This document shows, piece by piece, positions 49,007 to 57,280 of a DNA stretch of 64,000 bases. The notes under the pieces were generated by a model. That model saw only the letters and a program-made list of their open reading frames with translations, searched no databases and was not told the origin of the DNA. Numbering within the stretch: the stretch's first letter is position 1; every line of letters starts with the position of its first letter. Source of the DNA: Streptomyces sp. NRRL F-6676 (GTDB lineage Bacteria; Actinomycetota; Actinomycetes; Streptomycetales; Streptomycetaceae); the NCBI RefSeq assembly GCF_000725625.1, contig NZ_JOHS01000015.1, positions 1 to 64,000 of the forward strand. The letters run 5' to 3'. A program made the translations under genes and the position numbers.

Positions 49007-49872
49007 CGCGCTCCCTTCGGACGCCGGGCGAGCAGAACCCTGAACGTCGCTTCCTCGACCAGAGATCCGTCCACCGCGTGCGCGTGGAGAAGGGCGAGGG
49101 CTTCGTCCTCGAACGCCTGGTGCCGCTCTGCGAAGAGCTCGGGAGCGGCGAACGACGTGGTGCGCAGGTAGCCGAGCACCTCGTGCGGCGCCCAGGCGCG
49201 GGTCACCGGGTACAGGTGCTCGGTGACGTCTTTGAAGGCCGAGTCGGCGAGGTCCTCCTCGTACGAGCGGCGGGGCTCGGCGTAGGCACGGCGGGCGCCC
49301 GCCCGGCGCTCGGCGCCCAGGTAGCGCTGGATCAATTCGCGCAGCGCACGGGTCCAGTCGGCGTCGTGGGTCCACAGGCTCCCGTCGCCCATGATCGCTA
49401 CTGCGGCGCCCGGTGTGGCGACCCGGTCGGCCATCTCCAGGACCGCAGGGCCGTTCATCCAGTGGTAGGACCGGCAGAAGGTGATCAGGTCCGGGCCGGA
49501 GTCCGGTTCGCCGGGCAGCGTCGCGAGCGGCTCGTAGGCGTCGGCCGCCGCGTGGACCAGGGTGAGGGTGCAGTGGCCGAGCGTGGGGGTGAGGGCTTGC
49601 CTGGCCTGATGCAGCATCTGCGGGCTGACGTCGACCGCTTCGATGTGCGTCAGGTCAGCGCCGGCGGACAGGAGCGCGAGGGGCACCTGCCCGGTTCCGG
49701 TGCCCAGGTCGAGCAGCACCGGGGACGGCCGGCCCCGCAGCGTGTCGGCGAGCAGGCGCACCGTCGCCTCGGGCAGGCCGGGGCGGTGGCGGGCGTAGGT
49801 CAACGCCGCGCCCTCGAACATGGTCTCCTGCTCCGGTGCAAGGCCCGGAAGGGGCCCGTCGGGGTAGGTCAC
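49003..49872 (-). CDS. Class I SAM-dependent methyltransferase
   Basis: A 289-residue methyltransferase. Motif I VLLDLGTGTGQVPLALLSAG (about 52-70), motif II HIEAVDVSPQMLHQARQAL, and FCRSYHWMNGPAVLEMADRV typical of the UbiE/Tam-like group. Substrate unknown. GTG 49872 overlaps the stop of the upstream isoaspartyl-type methyltransferase (GTGA), and its own stop overlaps the start of the NUDIX fusion, so the three genes are translationally coupled. Confidence 0.92.
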   Translation of the reverse strand: MTYPDGPLPGLAPEQETMFEGAALTYARHRPGLPEATVRLLADTLRGRPSPVLLDLGTGTGQVPLALLSAGADLTHIEAVDVSPQMLHQARQALTPTLGHCTLTLVHAAADAYEPLATLPGEPDSGPDLITFCRSYHWMNGPAVLEMADRVATPGAAVAIMGDGSLWTHDADWTRALRELIQRYLGAERRAGARRAYAEPRRSYEEDLADSAFKDVTEHLYPVTRAWAPHEVLGYLRTTSFAAPELFAERHQAFEDEALALLHAHAVDGSLVEEATFRVLLARRPKGAR

Positions 49873-51137
49873 GGGGTGGCTCCCTCATCGCGCGGGTGGG
49901 GGGCGGATAGGTGCCAGGACAGGCGTCCGCATTCGGACGCCGCGCGCTGCCCGCCGTCCGCGTCGAAGTAGAGGCGGTAGCGGTCGGGGGAGCGTGCGGC
50001 CCGCCACCGGTCGGCGAGGTCCTGGATCTCTTTCCAGATGTCCCGCGGCCCTTGGACGGTGACGCTCCAGCGCCGGTGGCCCACCGGCTCCGCGCGCATC
50101 CAGGATCCGCAGCCAGGTGCGCCGATCGCCAGGTGCTCAGACCCGAAGTCCCGCACCAGACCGCCTCCGAGGAGATGGTCGGCCGCCAGCCAGAATCCGC
50201 GGTCGCTGTCCGCGGGCGGCGCCAGCTTGCTCCGCTGGGTCCATGTGCCGGGCTCGGTGGCCATGCGCTGCCGAAGCTCCTCGTTGAGCCAGATCCGCGC
50301 CATGCCGTGCCCGGCACGGTGGGCGAACTCCACGGCCCGCAGCTCTGCCGTGATCCGCCCGTCGACGGTGCGTTCGACGACAGCGAGGCCGGGCCACGAC
50401 GGGGACGCGCTGGTCACGTGCGCCAGCAGCTTGCCGTCGGGCGCGAGCTGCTCGACCAGGGCCGTCGGCACGCGCTCCACCGTGTACGACACGAAGAGCC
50501 GGTCGAACTCCCGGCCCGGCACACCCTGTTCGCCCGATCCGCACCCCACCTGCGGCCGGAAGCCGAGGTCGGCCAGCCGGGCAGCGGCCGCGTCGGTGAG
50601 GTGCCGGTCCCGGTCGAGGGTCGTCACCCCCCGGTCGCCACAGACTTGGCAGGCCACCGCGGCGGTCACCCCCGCGCCCGTCCCGACGTCCAGCACGCGC
50701 AGACCCGGGCGCAGATCCAGCTCTTCCAGTAGCGAGGCGGACAGGCTCATCACCGTCGACATCGACGTGATCGACGCCCCCGACCGACTCCCGCGTGCCC
50801 GGCCCAGCAGCGGCTCCCCGTCGTGCTGGACGAGCACACTGCCCCCGCCGTACAGCAGCCCGAGCAGCTCGCGGCGGTCCTGCGGCGTCGCCCAGTCCAG
50901 CAGATCCCAGCGCGGCGGTTCCTCGTCCGGGCCGCTGCGCCGTACGTACGCCTGCGGCATCAGCACTTCGCGGGGCAGCACGAGGAGGGCGTCGCGGACC
51001 GGGCCCGGCCGCAAAGACCCTTCCTCCTCGAGCCGGGCGACCATCGCCGCCCGCGCGGCTGCCGGACCCGCTTCCGCACCCGTCGGCGTGGCCCCGCCGA
51101 CCGGCCCGGCGGCGGGACAGGTGTCCAGAGTGCTCAT
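49869..51137 (-). CDS. Protein-L-isoaspartate methyltransferase-like protein with C-terminal extension
   Basis: A 422-residue protein. Residues about 30-230 follow the PCMT pattern: VARLEEEGSLRPGPVRDALL, VLPREVLMPQAYV, motif I RVLDVGTGAGVTAAVACQ, TTLDRDRHLTDAAAARLADL, and FDRLFVSYTVERVPTALVEQ. A roughly 180-residue extension (FWLAADHLLGGGLVRDFGSE, RRWSVTVQGPRDIWKEIQDL) recalls the C-terminal domain of methyltransferases of peptide-maturation systems (FxLD or ATP-grasp type) in Streptomyces. No precursor peptide or other maturase is visible here. Coupled by ATGA to the triple-NUDIX gene upstream. Confidence 0.85.
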   Translation of the reverse strand: MSTLDTCPAAGPVGGATPTGAEAGPAAARAAMVARLEEEGSLRPGPVRDALLVLPREVLMPQAYVRRSGPDEEPPRWDLLDWATPQDRRELLGLLYGGGSVLVQHDGEPLLGRARGSRSGASITSMSTVMSLSASLLEELDLRPGLRVLDVGTGAGVTAAVACQVCGDRGVTTLDRDRHLTDAAAARLADLGFRPQVGCGSGEQGVPGREFDRLFVSYTVERVPTALVEQLAPDGKLLAHVTSASPSWPGLAVVERTVDGRITAELRAVEFAHRAGHGMARIWLNEELRQRMATEPGTWTQRSKLAPPADSDRGFWLAADHLLGGGLVRDFGSEHLAIGAPGCGSWMRAEPVGHRRWSVTVQGPRDIWKEIQDLADRWRAARSPDRYRLYFDADGGQRAASECGRLSWHLSAPHPRDEGATP

Positions 51138-52621
51138 CGCTCGCCCCAGCCCTGCTCGGAGTACGGGCGCCCCCGGAGGATTGCGTCGATCGCCCTTCGG
51201 GTGTACGGCACGACCGCGGCCGGAAGGTCCTGCGGCTCCCACCAACGCCACTCCACGCACCGGTCGGGCTCCAGGACCTCCGGGTCGCCGGTCCAGGACC
51301 GGGCCTGGAAGACGAGCGCGATCCTGGGCCGCACGTTGGGGGAGTCGACGTGGTGCACCGTGTGGACGAGGTCGACGTCCTCGGACGCGATGGTGAGGCC
51401 TGCTTCCTCTTTCGCCTCCCGGATCAGGCAGTCGATCGCGGCTTCCCGCTCGCAGTGGCCGGCCAGGAAGTGCCAGGTGTCCGGCGCGAAGGCGGAATCA
51501 GGGTGGCGCCGGCCGAGGAGGATCCGACCCTGGTCGTCCTGGAGATGGAGGTGGACCCCAACGATGTGCAGCTCGGTCCCCGGCGGGGCCTCGTCGGGCA
51601 GCGGATAGGTGTCGTCCGGCGGTCCCTCGGCCGCGGGGTGCTCGGCCGCGTGGCGCCGGATCAGCTCCCCGAGACCGGGACTCAGGCGTAGCCGGTCGAG
51701 CATGTCCACAGTGCACCACCCCAGCAGGACACCTTCGCGGAGATCCACCGCCCCTGCATCCCCACTCCAGCGCCCGGCATAGACGCTGATGGGCACCGCC
51801 AGGCCGTCAACGCTCGTCGCCTCCTGGACGGCAAACGGCACCAGTTCCGTGGGCGCCAGACCCGGCACCTCCTCGGCTAGCTCACGTCGTAGTGTCGCCT
51901 CGAGGCTGGCATCGTCCCGCGACCGCTTGCCTCCCACGAGGGCCAGCACCCAGGGCTCCCACATGCCTTCCCGGTCATCTCGTAGATGAAGGAGGTACCG
52001 GCCGGCTCCGTCATGGATCAGGGCGTTGGCGCTGACGGGCTCCGGGCACCCGTCGAGGCCGTCCGCCTCGGCGGCCAGGAGCTTGGCCCGCAGCGTCGGG
52101 GACCGCACGTCGGCGTACGGGAGCCACCGAGCCCCGGCGACTTCCTCGTCCTGCAGATCGAGCGCAGGCGGTTGCTCGCCGGTGAGGTAGAACGCGAAGC
52201 GGACATCGAAGTGCTGGTGAGCCGGCTCGCCCTTGGCCGGGTTGGCATCAATGTAATGCACATCCACATCGATCGGCTCGTCGAGAAACTGCGGGGTCAG
52301 GCACAGGTCACCGGGGCGCAATCCGGCCTCTTCGCACACCTCGCGCACGGCCGCGGCCAGGAGCGTACGGTCACCCGCCTCAACGTGGCCGCCAGGGCAA
52401 AGGAGCAGCCCTGTCACCCGATGGCCGATGTGGAGCACCCGGCGGTCGCGGTCGATGACCACGGCGCTGCAGGTCACGTGTCCGGGCAGCATGGCGCGGC
52501 TGGACGGCTCCTCGGCGGCGTCGAGGACAGACAACAACCTTTCCAGGGAGTCTCGTTCCTCGGGATGCCGGCTGAGGTAGGTCTCGATGGTCGCGCGGAT
52601 ATCAGAGCGGGAGGGTGGCAC
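51134..52621 (-). CDS. Protein with three NUDIX domains
   Basis: A 495-residue soluble protein. NUDIX boxes: (1) GGHVEAGDRTLLAAAVREVC then EEAGL near residue 85; (2) GGKRSRDDASLEATLRRELA then EEV near 235, with the usual first Glu of the box not clearly present; (3) GHCEREAAIDCLIREAKEEA then GL near 400. NUDIX enzymes cleave nucleoside-diphosphate-linked compounds. Three in tandem, with a fourth in the operon's last gene, is unusual. GTG 52621 follows GAGGTG at proper distance; a longer N-terminus from ATG 52738 is possible. First intact gene of the coupled operon. Confidence 0.9.
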   Translation of the reverse strand: MPPSRSDIRATIETYLSRHPEERDSLERLLSVLDAAEEPSSRAMLPGHVTCSAVVIDRDRRVLHIGHRVTGLLLCPGGHVEAGDRTLLAAAVREVCEEAGLRPGDLCLTPQFLDEPIDVDVHYIDANPAKGEPAHQHFDVRFAFYLTGEQPPALDLQDEEVAGARWLPYADVRSPTLRAKLLAAEADGLDGCPEPVSANALIHDGAGRYLLHLRDDREGMWEPWVLALVGGKRSRDDASLEATLRRELAEEVPGLAPTELVPFAVQEATSVDGLAVPISVYAGRWSGDAGAVDLREGVLLGWCTVDMLDRLRLSPGLGELIRRHAAEHPAAEGPPDDTYPLPDEAPPGTELHIVGVHLHLQDDQGRILLGRRHPDSAFAPDTWHFLAGHCEREAAIDCLIREAKEEAGLTIASEDVDLVHTVHHVDSPNVRPRIALVFQARSWTGDPEVLEPDRCVEWRWWEPQDLPAAVVPYTRRAIDAILRGRPYSEQGWGER

Positions 52622-52734
52622 GTGATCACCTCGGGACGTGGCGGACGGAATGTACGGGCTGGGAGGGAGGGGCGCGCCTGGCGGCGGATCCGCCGATGAC
52701 GGCTCCGGGCCGGGGGCCGTGTGCAGGTGGATGC

Positions 52735-53367
52735 TCACGGGCCACCTTCCAAGGAGCGGTCGTGCCGCACATCCACGGCGACTGCGGGATGGGGGGCGAT
52801 CGGCCCCGACGGCGTCGGAGGTGTGACGGCCTCGGCTGAAGGAGAAGGCACGGCGGGCGAGCTGGGCATGTCCAGCAGACTGCGCAGCGGGGAGCGGTAG
52901 AGAACCACGAGGGGGACGAGGAGGAGGCAGGCGCCGGCGACCAGGGTGGGGCGCACGCCGATCCAGGTGCCGAGCCCGCCAGCGAGGAGCGCGGCTACGG
53001 GCCGTGCACCGGAGGTGAGCCAGGTACTCACGGCCTGCATCCGGGCCTGCATGCCGTCGGCGGTGACGACCTGGCGAATGGTGCGCTGGGTCGTCCCCGC
53101 GGCCGCGGCACAGGCCAGCTGAAGAAACAGCGCACCACCGATGGCGAACTGCCAGCTCAGGCCCGGGGAGGCGAGGAGCAACGGGATCTGGGTGAGCGGG
53201 GTGATCGCGAGGGCGGCGAGCATCATCGGCCCGGGCCCGTACCGCGCCGCGAGCGAGGGGGCGGCCAGAGCGCCGGCCGCCGCGCCCAGAGCTCCGATGC
53301 CCAGCACCACGCCGAAGGCGGTCGCGCCCATGGCGAGGGACCGGAGCAGGTTTGTTTCCGCAGACAC
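52735..53367 (-). CDS. C-terminal half of an MFS transporter (N-terminally truncated)
   Basis: 210 residues from GTG 53367 giving about six TM helices (GVVLGIGALGAAAGALAAPS, MMLAALAITPLTQIPLLLAS, ALLAGGLGTWIGVRPTLVAG) and a Pro/Ser-rich tail. The pattern QLACAAAAGTTQRTIRQVVT and MQARMQAVSTWLTSGARPVA is that of TM7-12 of MFS drug exporters of the enterobactin-exporter type. The N-terminal half is not present upstream. The gene is therefore a remnant at the other edge of the NUDIX/methyltransferase block; transport activity is unlikely. Confidence 0.75.
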   Translation of the reverse strand: MSAETNLLRSLAMGATAFGVVLGIGALGAAAGALAAPSLAARYGPGPMMLAALAITPLTQIPLLLASPGLSWQFAIGGALFLQLACAAAAGTTQRTIRQVVTADGMQARMQAVSTWLTSGARPVAALLAGGLGTWIGVRPTLVAGACLLLVPLVVLYRSPLRSLLDMPSSPAVPSPSAEAVTPPTPSGPIAPHPAVAVDVRHDRSLEGGP

Positions 53368-53513
53368 TGTGTCCCCCGCAGGTCGTGTCGCTTTACATGG
53401 GGGACGAAGACCTGGCCGGTGTCGCATTCGAACGGTTCACCGTGTCGCTATCTCCAGCACTCCTCGTGACGAACGCCACACTGTAGCGGATTCCGAGGCG
53501 CGCCTGGGGTCGA

Positions 53514-53855
53514 TCAGGCGCCTCGGGCTGTGAGTTGGCGTAGCGCGGCTTGGGTGCGGGCGAGGGCGGTGATGCGTTCGTCGATGTGGCGCAGGTGGGC
53601 CTCGATGAGTGCGGCGGCGTGGGGACAGGGGGCTTGGCCGCTGTCGCGCAGGGCGAGTACGCCGCGGATCTCGGCGAGGGTGAGTCCGGCGGCTTGGGCG
53701 TCGCGGATGAAGGTGAGCCGGGGCTGGGCCTCGGGCGGGTAGTCGCGGTAACCGCCCGCAGTCCGGGGCGGTGCGGGCAGCAGTCCGCTCTGCTCGTAGT
53801 AGCGAATGGTCTTGGCGGTCAGGCCGGTGACCGTGGCGAGGGTGCTGATGCGCAT
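53514..53855 (-). CDS. MerR-family metal-responsive regulator
   Basis: A 113-residue MerR protein: MRISTLATVTGLTAKTIRYY winged HTH, GGYRDYPPEAQPRLTFIRDA, then the coiled dimer helix with GQAPCPHAAALIEAHLRHID. One Cys (PCPH) lies in the metal-binding loop, but the C-terminal C-x-x-C typical of CueR/ZntR is missing, so the metal cannot be named. It is downstream of merB on the same strand, with a 15-bp palindrome in the gap that may be its operator. Confidence 0.87.
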   Translation of the reverse strand: MRISTLATVTGLTAKTIRYYEQSGLLPAPPRTAGGYRDYPPEAQPRLTFIRDAQAAGLTLAEIRGVLALRDSGQAPCPHAAALIEAHLRHIDERITALARTQAALRQLTARGA

Positions 53856-53859
53856 GTTT

Positions 53860-53899
53860 CCAGCCTTGACCTTCCAGCAGGGTAGAAGGTCAAGGCTGG
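53860..53899. promoter_or_regulatory. Perfect 15-bp inverted repeat between merB and merR-type gene
   Basis: CCAGCCTTGACCTTC, 10 bases, GAAGGTCAAGGCTGG. It contains TTGACC in both directions and the ACCTTC...GAAGGT core of MerR/CueR-type operators. It could be the regulator's own operator, a terminator for merB, or both. Confidence 0.6.
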
Positions 53900-53906
53900 G
53901 CGCGAT

Positions 53907-54554
53907 TCAGCAGCAGGACTCCGGGGTCGTCCCGTCGAGGAGGTTTTGGGTGAGGGGGCGGCCGAGCTGGTAGGCGTCGGCGACGGGCAGGACGGTCATG
54001 CCGGGGTGGTCGGTGAGCCAGTCCTGGGCGGCGGCTGGGTTGGCGAAGAAGTGGACGTGGTTGCAGAAGGCCGAGCGTACGGAGGTCAGGTCGTCGGGGG
54101 TGACGATCGAGACGACGGCGTCGGCCGGGGTGAGGCCGGTAACGCCGTCGGGGGCTGCGGTGAGCCTGATCGGGGTGCCGGTGGCGTGGCAGGGGGATTC
54201 GACGTGGGCGGTGCGGCCGAGGACGGCTGGGAAGACGAGGGTGTCCAGGGCACACCAGGTGTACAGCTGCTTGCCGTCGACTTCGAAGCGGTGGGGGGTG
54301 GGGCGCTGGGTCAGGCCGCTGCCGATGATGCGGCCGGTCTCGTCGTACTCGGTGTCGGGCATGGCGGCCAGGGCGTGGCGGACGTCGTCTTCGGTGTGGC
54401 TGGTGGCGGTGGCGAGCTGGCCGGTGGTGACGGGCCGGCCGGTGGCCAGGAGCTGGAGCAGCGGGCGCCACAGCCAGGGCTGGCCGGTGACGTTTTCGCC
54501 GCCGCCCAGGGCGGCGGTCAGGCGGTCGGCGAGCTTCTGGGCGGAGGTGTCCAT
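53907..54554 (-). CDS. merB: Organomercurial lyase MerB
   Basis: A 215-residue MerB. The catalytic Cys-Asp-Cys set is present: Cys101 and Asp104 (TWCALDT), Cys164 (SAFCNHVHFF), plus the structural Cys122 (ESPCHA), all shifted by five from the E. coli plasmid enzyme (96, 99, 159, 117). It splits the C-Hg bond of organomercurials, giving Hg(II) for MerA. The C-terminus ends ESCC, two Cys that could hold or pass on Hg(II). Behind a MerR-type promoter with 19-base spacer (54633-54663). Confidence 0.96.
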   Translation of the reverse strand: MDTSAQKLADRLTAALGGGENVTGQPWLWRPLLQLLATGRPVTTGQLATATSHTEDDVRHALAAMPDTEYDETGRIIGSGLTQRPTPHRFEVDGKQLYTWCALDTLVFPAVLGRTAHVESPCHATGTPIRLTAAPDGVTGLTPADAVVSIVTPDDLTSVRSAFCNHVHFFANPAAAQDWLTDHPGMTVLPVADAYQLGRPLTQNLLDGTTPESCC

Positions 54555-54632
54555 GGTCGGGATTCCTTGTCGTCGCTTTGCGAAGGTGGCGGGCGGTCGG
54601 CCGCCGCGCGTCCGGAGGGGGTGCCTGGTCGA

Positions 54633-54663
54633 CCGTAGGGTCTGCCCCCGGGGACAGAGTCAA
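54633..54663 (-). promoter_or_regulatory. MerR-type promoter/operator of merB
   Basis: Minus strand: TTGACT (54658-54663), a 19-base spacer CTGTCCCCGGGGGCAGACC, then CTACGG (54633-54638). The over-long 19-base spacer with a central dyad (TCTGTCCCC/GGGGGCAGA) is the hallmark of promoters activated by MerR-family proteins. The -35 overlaps the end of the upstream MerR-family gene. Confidence 0.7.
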
Positions 54664-55103
54664 GTGCACTGGGCGCACTGCCTCGGATCATCCGCCCACA
54701 GGCCGGTTCCGCTGCCTTCGGCGAGTTCGGCCTGGTGGGCGGCTTCGAAGGCGTCGATGCGGCGCCGTGTCTTCTCCAGGTCCGCGATCCTGGTCTCGAT
54801 GCGCGCCCGGGCGGTGCGCAGGCGTTCGGCCAGCGAGGGGCCGAGGGCCCGGTCGCCGGTTTCCGCGTAGGTGCTGAGGAGGTCGCGGATCTCGGCCAGG
54901 GTGAGGCCGAGGCTGCGCAGTTCGCCGATCAGCCGTACGCACCACAGGGCGTCGGAGTCGTACAGGCGGTAGTTGGCCGGGCTGCGGCCCGCAGTGTAGA
55001 TCAGGCCCCAGTCGGTGTAGGCGCGCAGTGCCTTGACAGTCACGTGGGTGCGCCGGGACAGTTCGCCGATGGTCATCGGCCGTGCGGGCCGCTCGCCGGT
55101 CAC
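54660..55103 (-). CDS. MerR-family regulator
   Basis: A 147-residue MerR protein: PMTIGELSRRTHVTVKALRA, YRLYDSDALWCVRLIGELRS, LGLTLAEIRDLLSTYAETGD, dimer helix, and a C-terminal DDPRQCAQCT with a C-x-x-C pair that can bind metal. GTG 55103 follows GGAGG. Directly upstream of merB and its operator-bearing promoter, so it is the best candidate activator of merB. Confidence 0.88.
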   Translation of the reverse strand: MTGERPARPMTIGELSRRTHVTVKALRAYTDWGLIYTAGRSPANYRLYDSDALWCVRLIGELRSLGLTLAEIRDLLSTYAETGDRALGPSLAERLRTARARIETRIADLEKTRRRIDAFEAAHQAELAEGSGTGLWADDPRQCAQCT

Positions 55104-55175
55104 AGGAACCTCCGGGTTTCTTGCGGTGAGTGTCGGGTGGTGGCCATGCCGATGATTGTCGGGGCGGAGGAGGCG

Positions 55176-55640
55176 TCACGGCCGCCGGTGGCGCAGGGCC
55201 CAGGCGGTCTCGGTGACGGCGGCCACGGCCAGCCCGTAGACGAGGTGGGCGGCGAGGCCGCGCAGGTGCGTGGCGGCGGGGTAGACCCGGTTGGGGGCGG
55301 AGAATCCGGCCAGCGGGGTGATGCCCTCGTCCACGATCAGCGACATGGCCGCGCCCGAGGCCAGCCCGGCCGCGACGGGGCTCAGGCCGGTGGTGCGGCG
55401 CAGCAGGGCGTAGACCGGTGCCCAGCTGATCGCCAGTCCGTAGTGGAAGGCCAGCCCGGCCCGGTCCAGGGCGCGGTCGCCGGGGTGGATGCCGAGCAGG
55501 CGCAGGGTCTTGTCGGCGGCGATCCGGTACGGCGGGCCGGGCCGGGCGGCGTCCTCGCGGGCCCGGTCTGGTTCGGATTCGAGCTGGTAGAGCGTGGTGC
55601 TCACCGGCTCCATAGCCTTGGTGGCCAGCCCGCCGGCCAC
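55176..55640 (-). CDS. Membrane protein of the mer region, N-terminus possibly frameshifted
   Basis: A 154-residue protein from GTG 55640 with 3-4 hydrophobic segments (LAFHYGLAISWAPVYALLRR, VAAGLASGAAMSLIVDEGIT, LVYGLAVAAVTETAWALRHR). The layout resembles DUF1440/YagU-like inner-membrane proteins. A better start, ATG 55686 behind GAGGTACC, would give MKKTTDLLEDLAIAPVAGGL if one A were removed from the AAGAAAGACC run, so a 1-base insertion probably cut off the N-terminus. It lies between a MerR gene and merA (1) on the same strand. Confidence 0.65.
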   Translation of the reverse strand: MAGGLATKAMEPVSTTLYQLESEPDRAREDAARPGPPYRIAADKTLRLLGIHPGDRALDRAGLAFHYGLAISWAPVYALLRRTTGLSPVAAGLASGAAMSLIVDEGITPLAGFSAPNRVYPAATHLRGLAAHLVYGLAVAAVTETAWALRHRRP

Positions 55641-55735
55641 CGGCGCGATGGCGAGGTCCTCGAGCAGGTCCGTGGTCTTTCTTCATCTTCGCGGTACCTC
55701 ACTCCCAGGGGTGCGGATCGCTGTGCGGTGGTGGG

Positions 55736-57160
55736 TCAGGAGGCGCAGCAGGACAGTTTGCTCACGTCCCGGGTGTAGGTCTGGGCGGCGAGCTTGAGGC
55801 CCTCGGCCATGGTCAGGTACGGGCACCACAGGTCGGCCATCTGGTGCACCGTCATCCGGTTCGCCAGCGCGTAGACGGCGGTGGCGATCACATCACCGGC
55901 GCTCTCGGCGATGACATGGGCGCCGAGCAGCCGCCCGGTACCACGTTCGGCGACGAGTTTGATCAGGCCGCGGGTGTCGCGGTTGACCAGTGCCCGGGGT
56001 ACGTACTCCAGGGGCAGGACGCGGTAGTCGCATGCCATGCCCTGCGCGATGACTTGGGCGTCGGTGAGACCGGCGGCGGCGATGGCCGGGCTGGTGAAGG
56101 TGACCCGCGGCAGGTGGTGGTAGTCCAGGGTGCGCTCGGCCCCGTCCAGGGCGTTGTCGGCGACCAGCGTGCCGTGGGCCCCGGCGACATAGACGAACTG
56201 CGGATGCCCGGTCACGTCCCCGGCCGCCCAGATCCGTTCGTTGCCGGTGCGCAGGTGCTCGTCCACGACGATCTCGCCGCGCTCCCCGGTCTTGACCCCC
56301 ACCGTCTGAAGGCCGAGGCCGTCGGTGACCGGGCGGCGGCCGGTGGCGACCAGCAACTGCTCCGCCTTCCGTTCGAAGACGTCGCCCGCGCGGGCGGCGG
56401 TGAGCCTGTAGCCGCCGGTGTCGCGGCGCACGGCGGTGATGGTGACGCCGGTGTGCACGCTGATGCCCTCGCCGGTGAAGACGTCCTCGATCATCGCGGA
56501 GACCTCGGGCTCCTCGAACGGGGCGAGCCGGTCCAGCGCCTCGACGACGGTGACCTGGGTGCCGAGCCGGGCGAAGAGCTGGCCCTGCTCCAGGCCGATG
56601 GCGTTGCCACCCACCACGAGCATCGACTCGGGCAGGCGGTCGAGTTCCATGGCGGTGGTGGAGGTCAGGTAGCCTGCCTCGTCCAGTCCGTCGATGGGCG
56701 GTGCCCACGGGGCGGAGCCGGTCGCGATGACGTAGTGGGCGGCCTCGATGGTGGTGGTGCCGCCGTCGCCCAGGGCGACTTCCAGTTCGGGTCCGGGGGC
56801 GAAGCGGGCGGTGCCGGCCAGGATCGGCCAGTCGTACTCGGTGGCCAGGTCCTCGTACTTGTCCGCCCGCATCGCCTCCACCATGGCCTGCTTGCCGCTG
56901 ATCAGGGCGGGGAAGTCCACCGGGCCCGCTTCGGTGCGGATACCGGGGAACGGCTGGGCGAGGGCCACATGGCGGGCCTCGGCGGCGGCCAGCAGCGCCT
57001 TGGAGGGCACGCATCCGGTGTTCACACAGGTGCCGCCGGTGGTGCCGCGCTCGACCATCACCACGCTTTTGCCCTTGTTCCGTGCGGCGATCGCGGCGGC
57101 GAACGCTGCCCCGCCCGAGCCGATGACCGCCAGATCGAACCGGCTGCGCTGCGTGCTCAC
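55736..57160 (-). CDS. merA: Mercuric reductase MerA (1)
   Basis: A 474-residue FAD/NAD(P)-dependent disulfide oxidoreductase. FAD site DLAVIGSGGAAFAAAIAA, redox-active pair GTCVNTGCVPSK, NAD(P)-binding VVGGNAIGLEQGQLFARLGT, second FAD motif RIWAAGDVTG and the C-terminal vicinal pair KLSCCAS that delivers Hg(II) to the active site. It reduces Hg(II) to volatile Hg(0). The N-terminal HMA domain is absent, as in other Streptomyces MerA. GTG 57160 follows GGGAGG. Divergent from an ArsR-type repressor across a palindromic operator. Confidence 0.95.
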   Translation of the reverse strand: MSTQRSRFDLAVIGSGGAAFAAAIAARNKGKSVVMVERGTTGGTCVNTGCVPSKALLAAAEARHVALAQPFPGIRTEAGPVDFPALISGKQAMVEAMRADKYEDLATEYDWPILAGTARFAPGPELEVALGDGGTTTIEAAHYVIATGSAPWAPPIDGLDEAGYLTSTTAMELDRLPESMLVVGGNAIGLEQGQLFARLGTQVTVVEALDRLAPFEEPEVSAMIEDVFTGEGISVHTGVTITAVRRDTGGYRLTAARAGDVFERKAEQLLVATGRRPVTDGLGLQTVGVKTGERGEIVVDEHLRTGNERIWAAGDVTGHPQFVYVAGAHGTLVADNALDGAERTLDYHHLPRVTFTSPAIAAAGLTDAQVIAQGMACDYRVLPLEYVPRALVNRDTRGLIKLVAERGTGRLLGAHVIAESAGDVIATAVYALANRMTVHQMADLWCPYLTMAEGLKLAAQTYTRDVSKLSCCAS

Positions 57161-57237
57161 AGCCACCACCTCCCTTGGATGGAACGGGTACCGGCCCGCT
57201 TTCTATATGCCTTGCCGAATACCCGAACCCCGCCATA

Positions 57238-57257
57238 CTATTCGAGTAGGCGAATAG
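57238..57257. promoter_or_regulatory. Operator of the first merA/ArsR pair
   Basis: CTATTCG-N6-CGAATAG, a perfect 7-bp inverted repeat in the divergent promoter region. The same repeat with one change occurs at 61149-61168 in front of the second pair. ArsR/SmtB proteins bind this type of A/T-centred palindrome. Confidence 0.75.
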
Positions 57258-57280
57258 ATGCATGTGGGAGAGGGGCTGTC

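Noticed and set aside
49869..52621. A complete lanthipeptide or ATP-grasp peptide cluster around the PCMT-like gene
   Set aside because: No precursor peptide, lanthionine synthetase or ATP-grasp ligase is present, so only the methyltransferase similarity remains.
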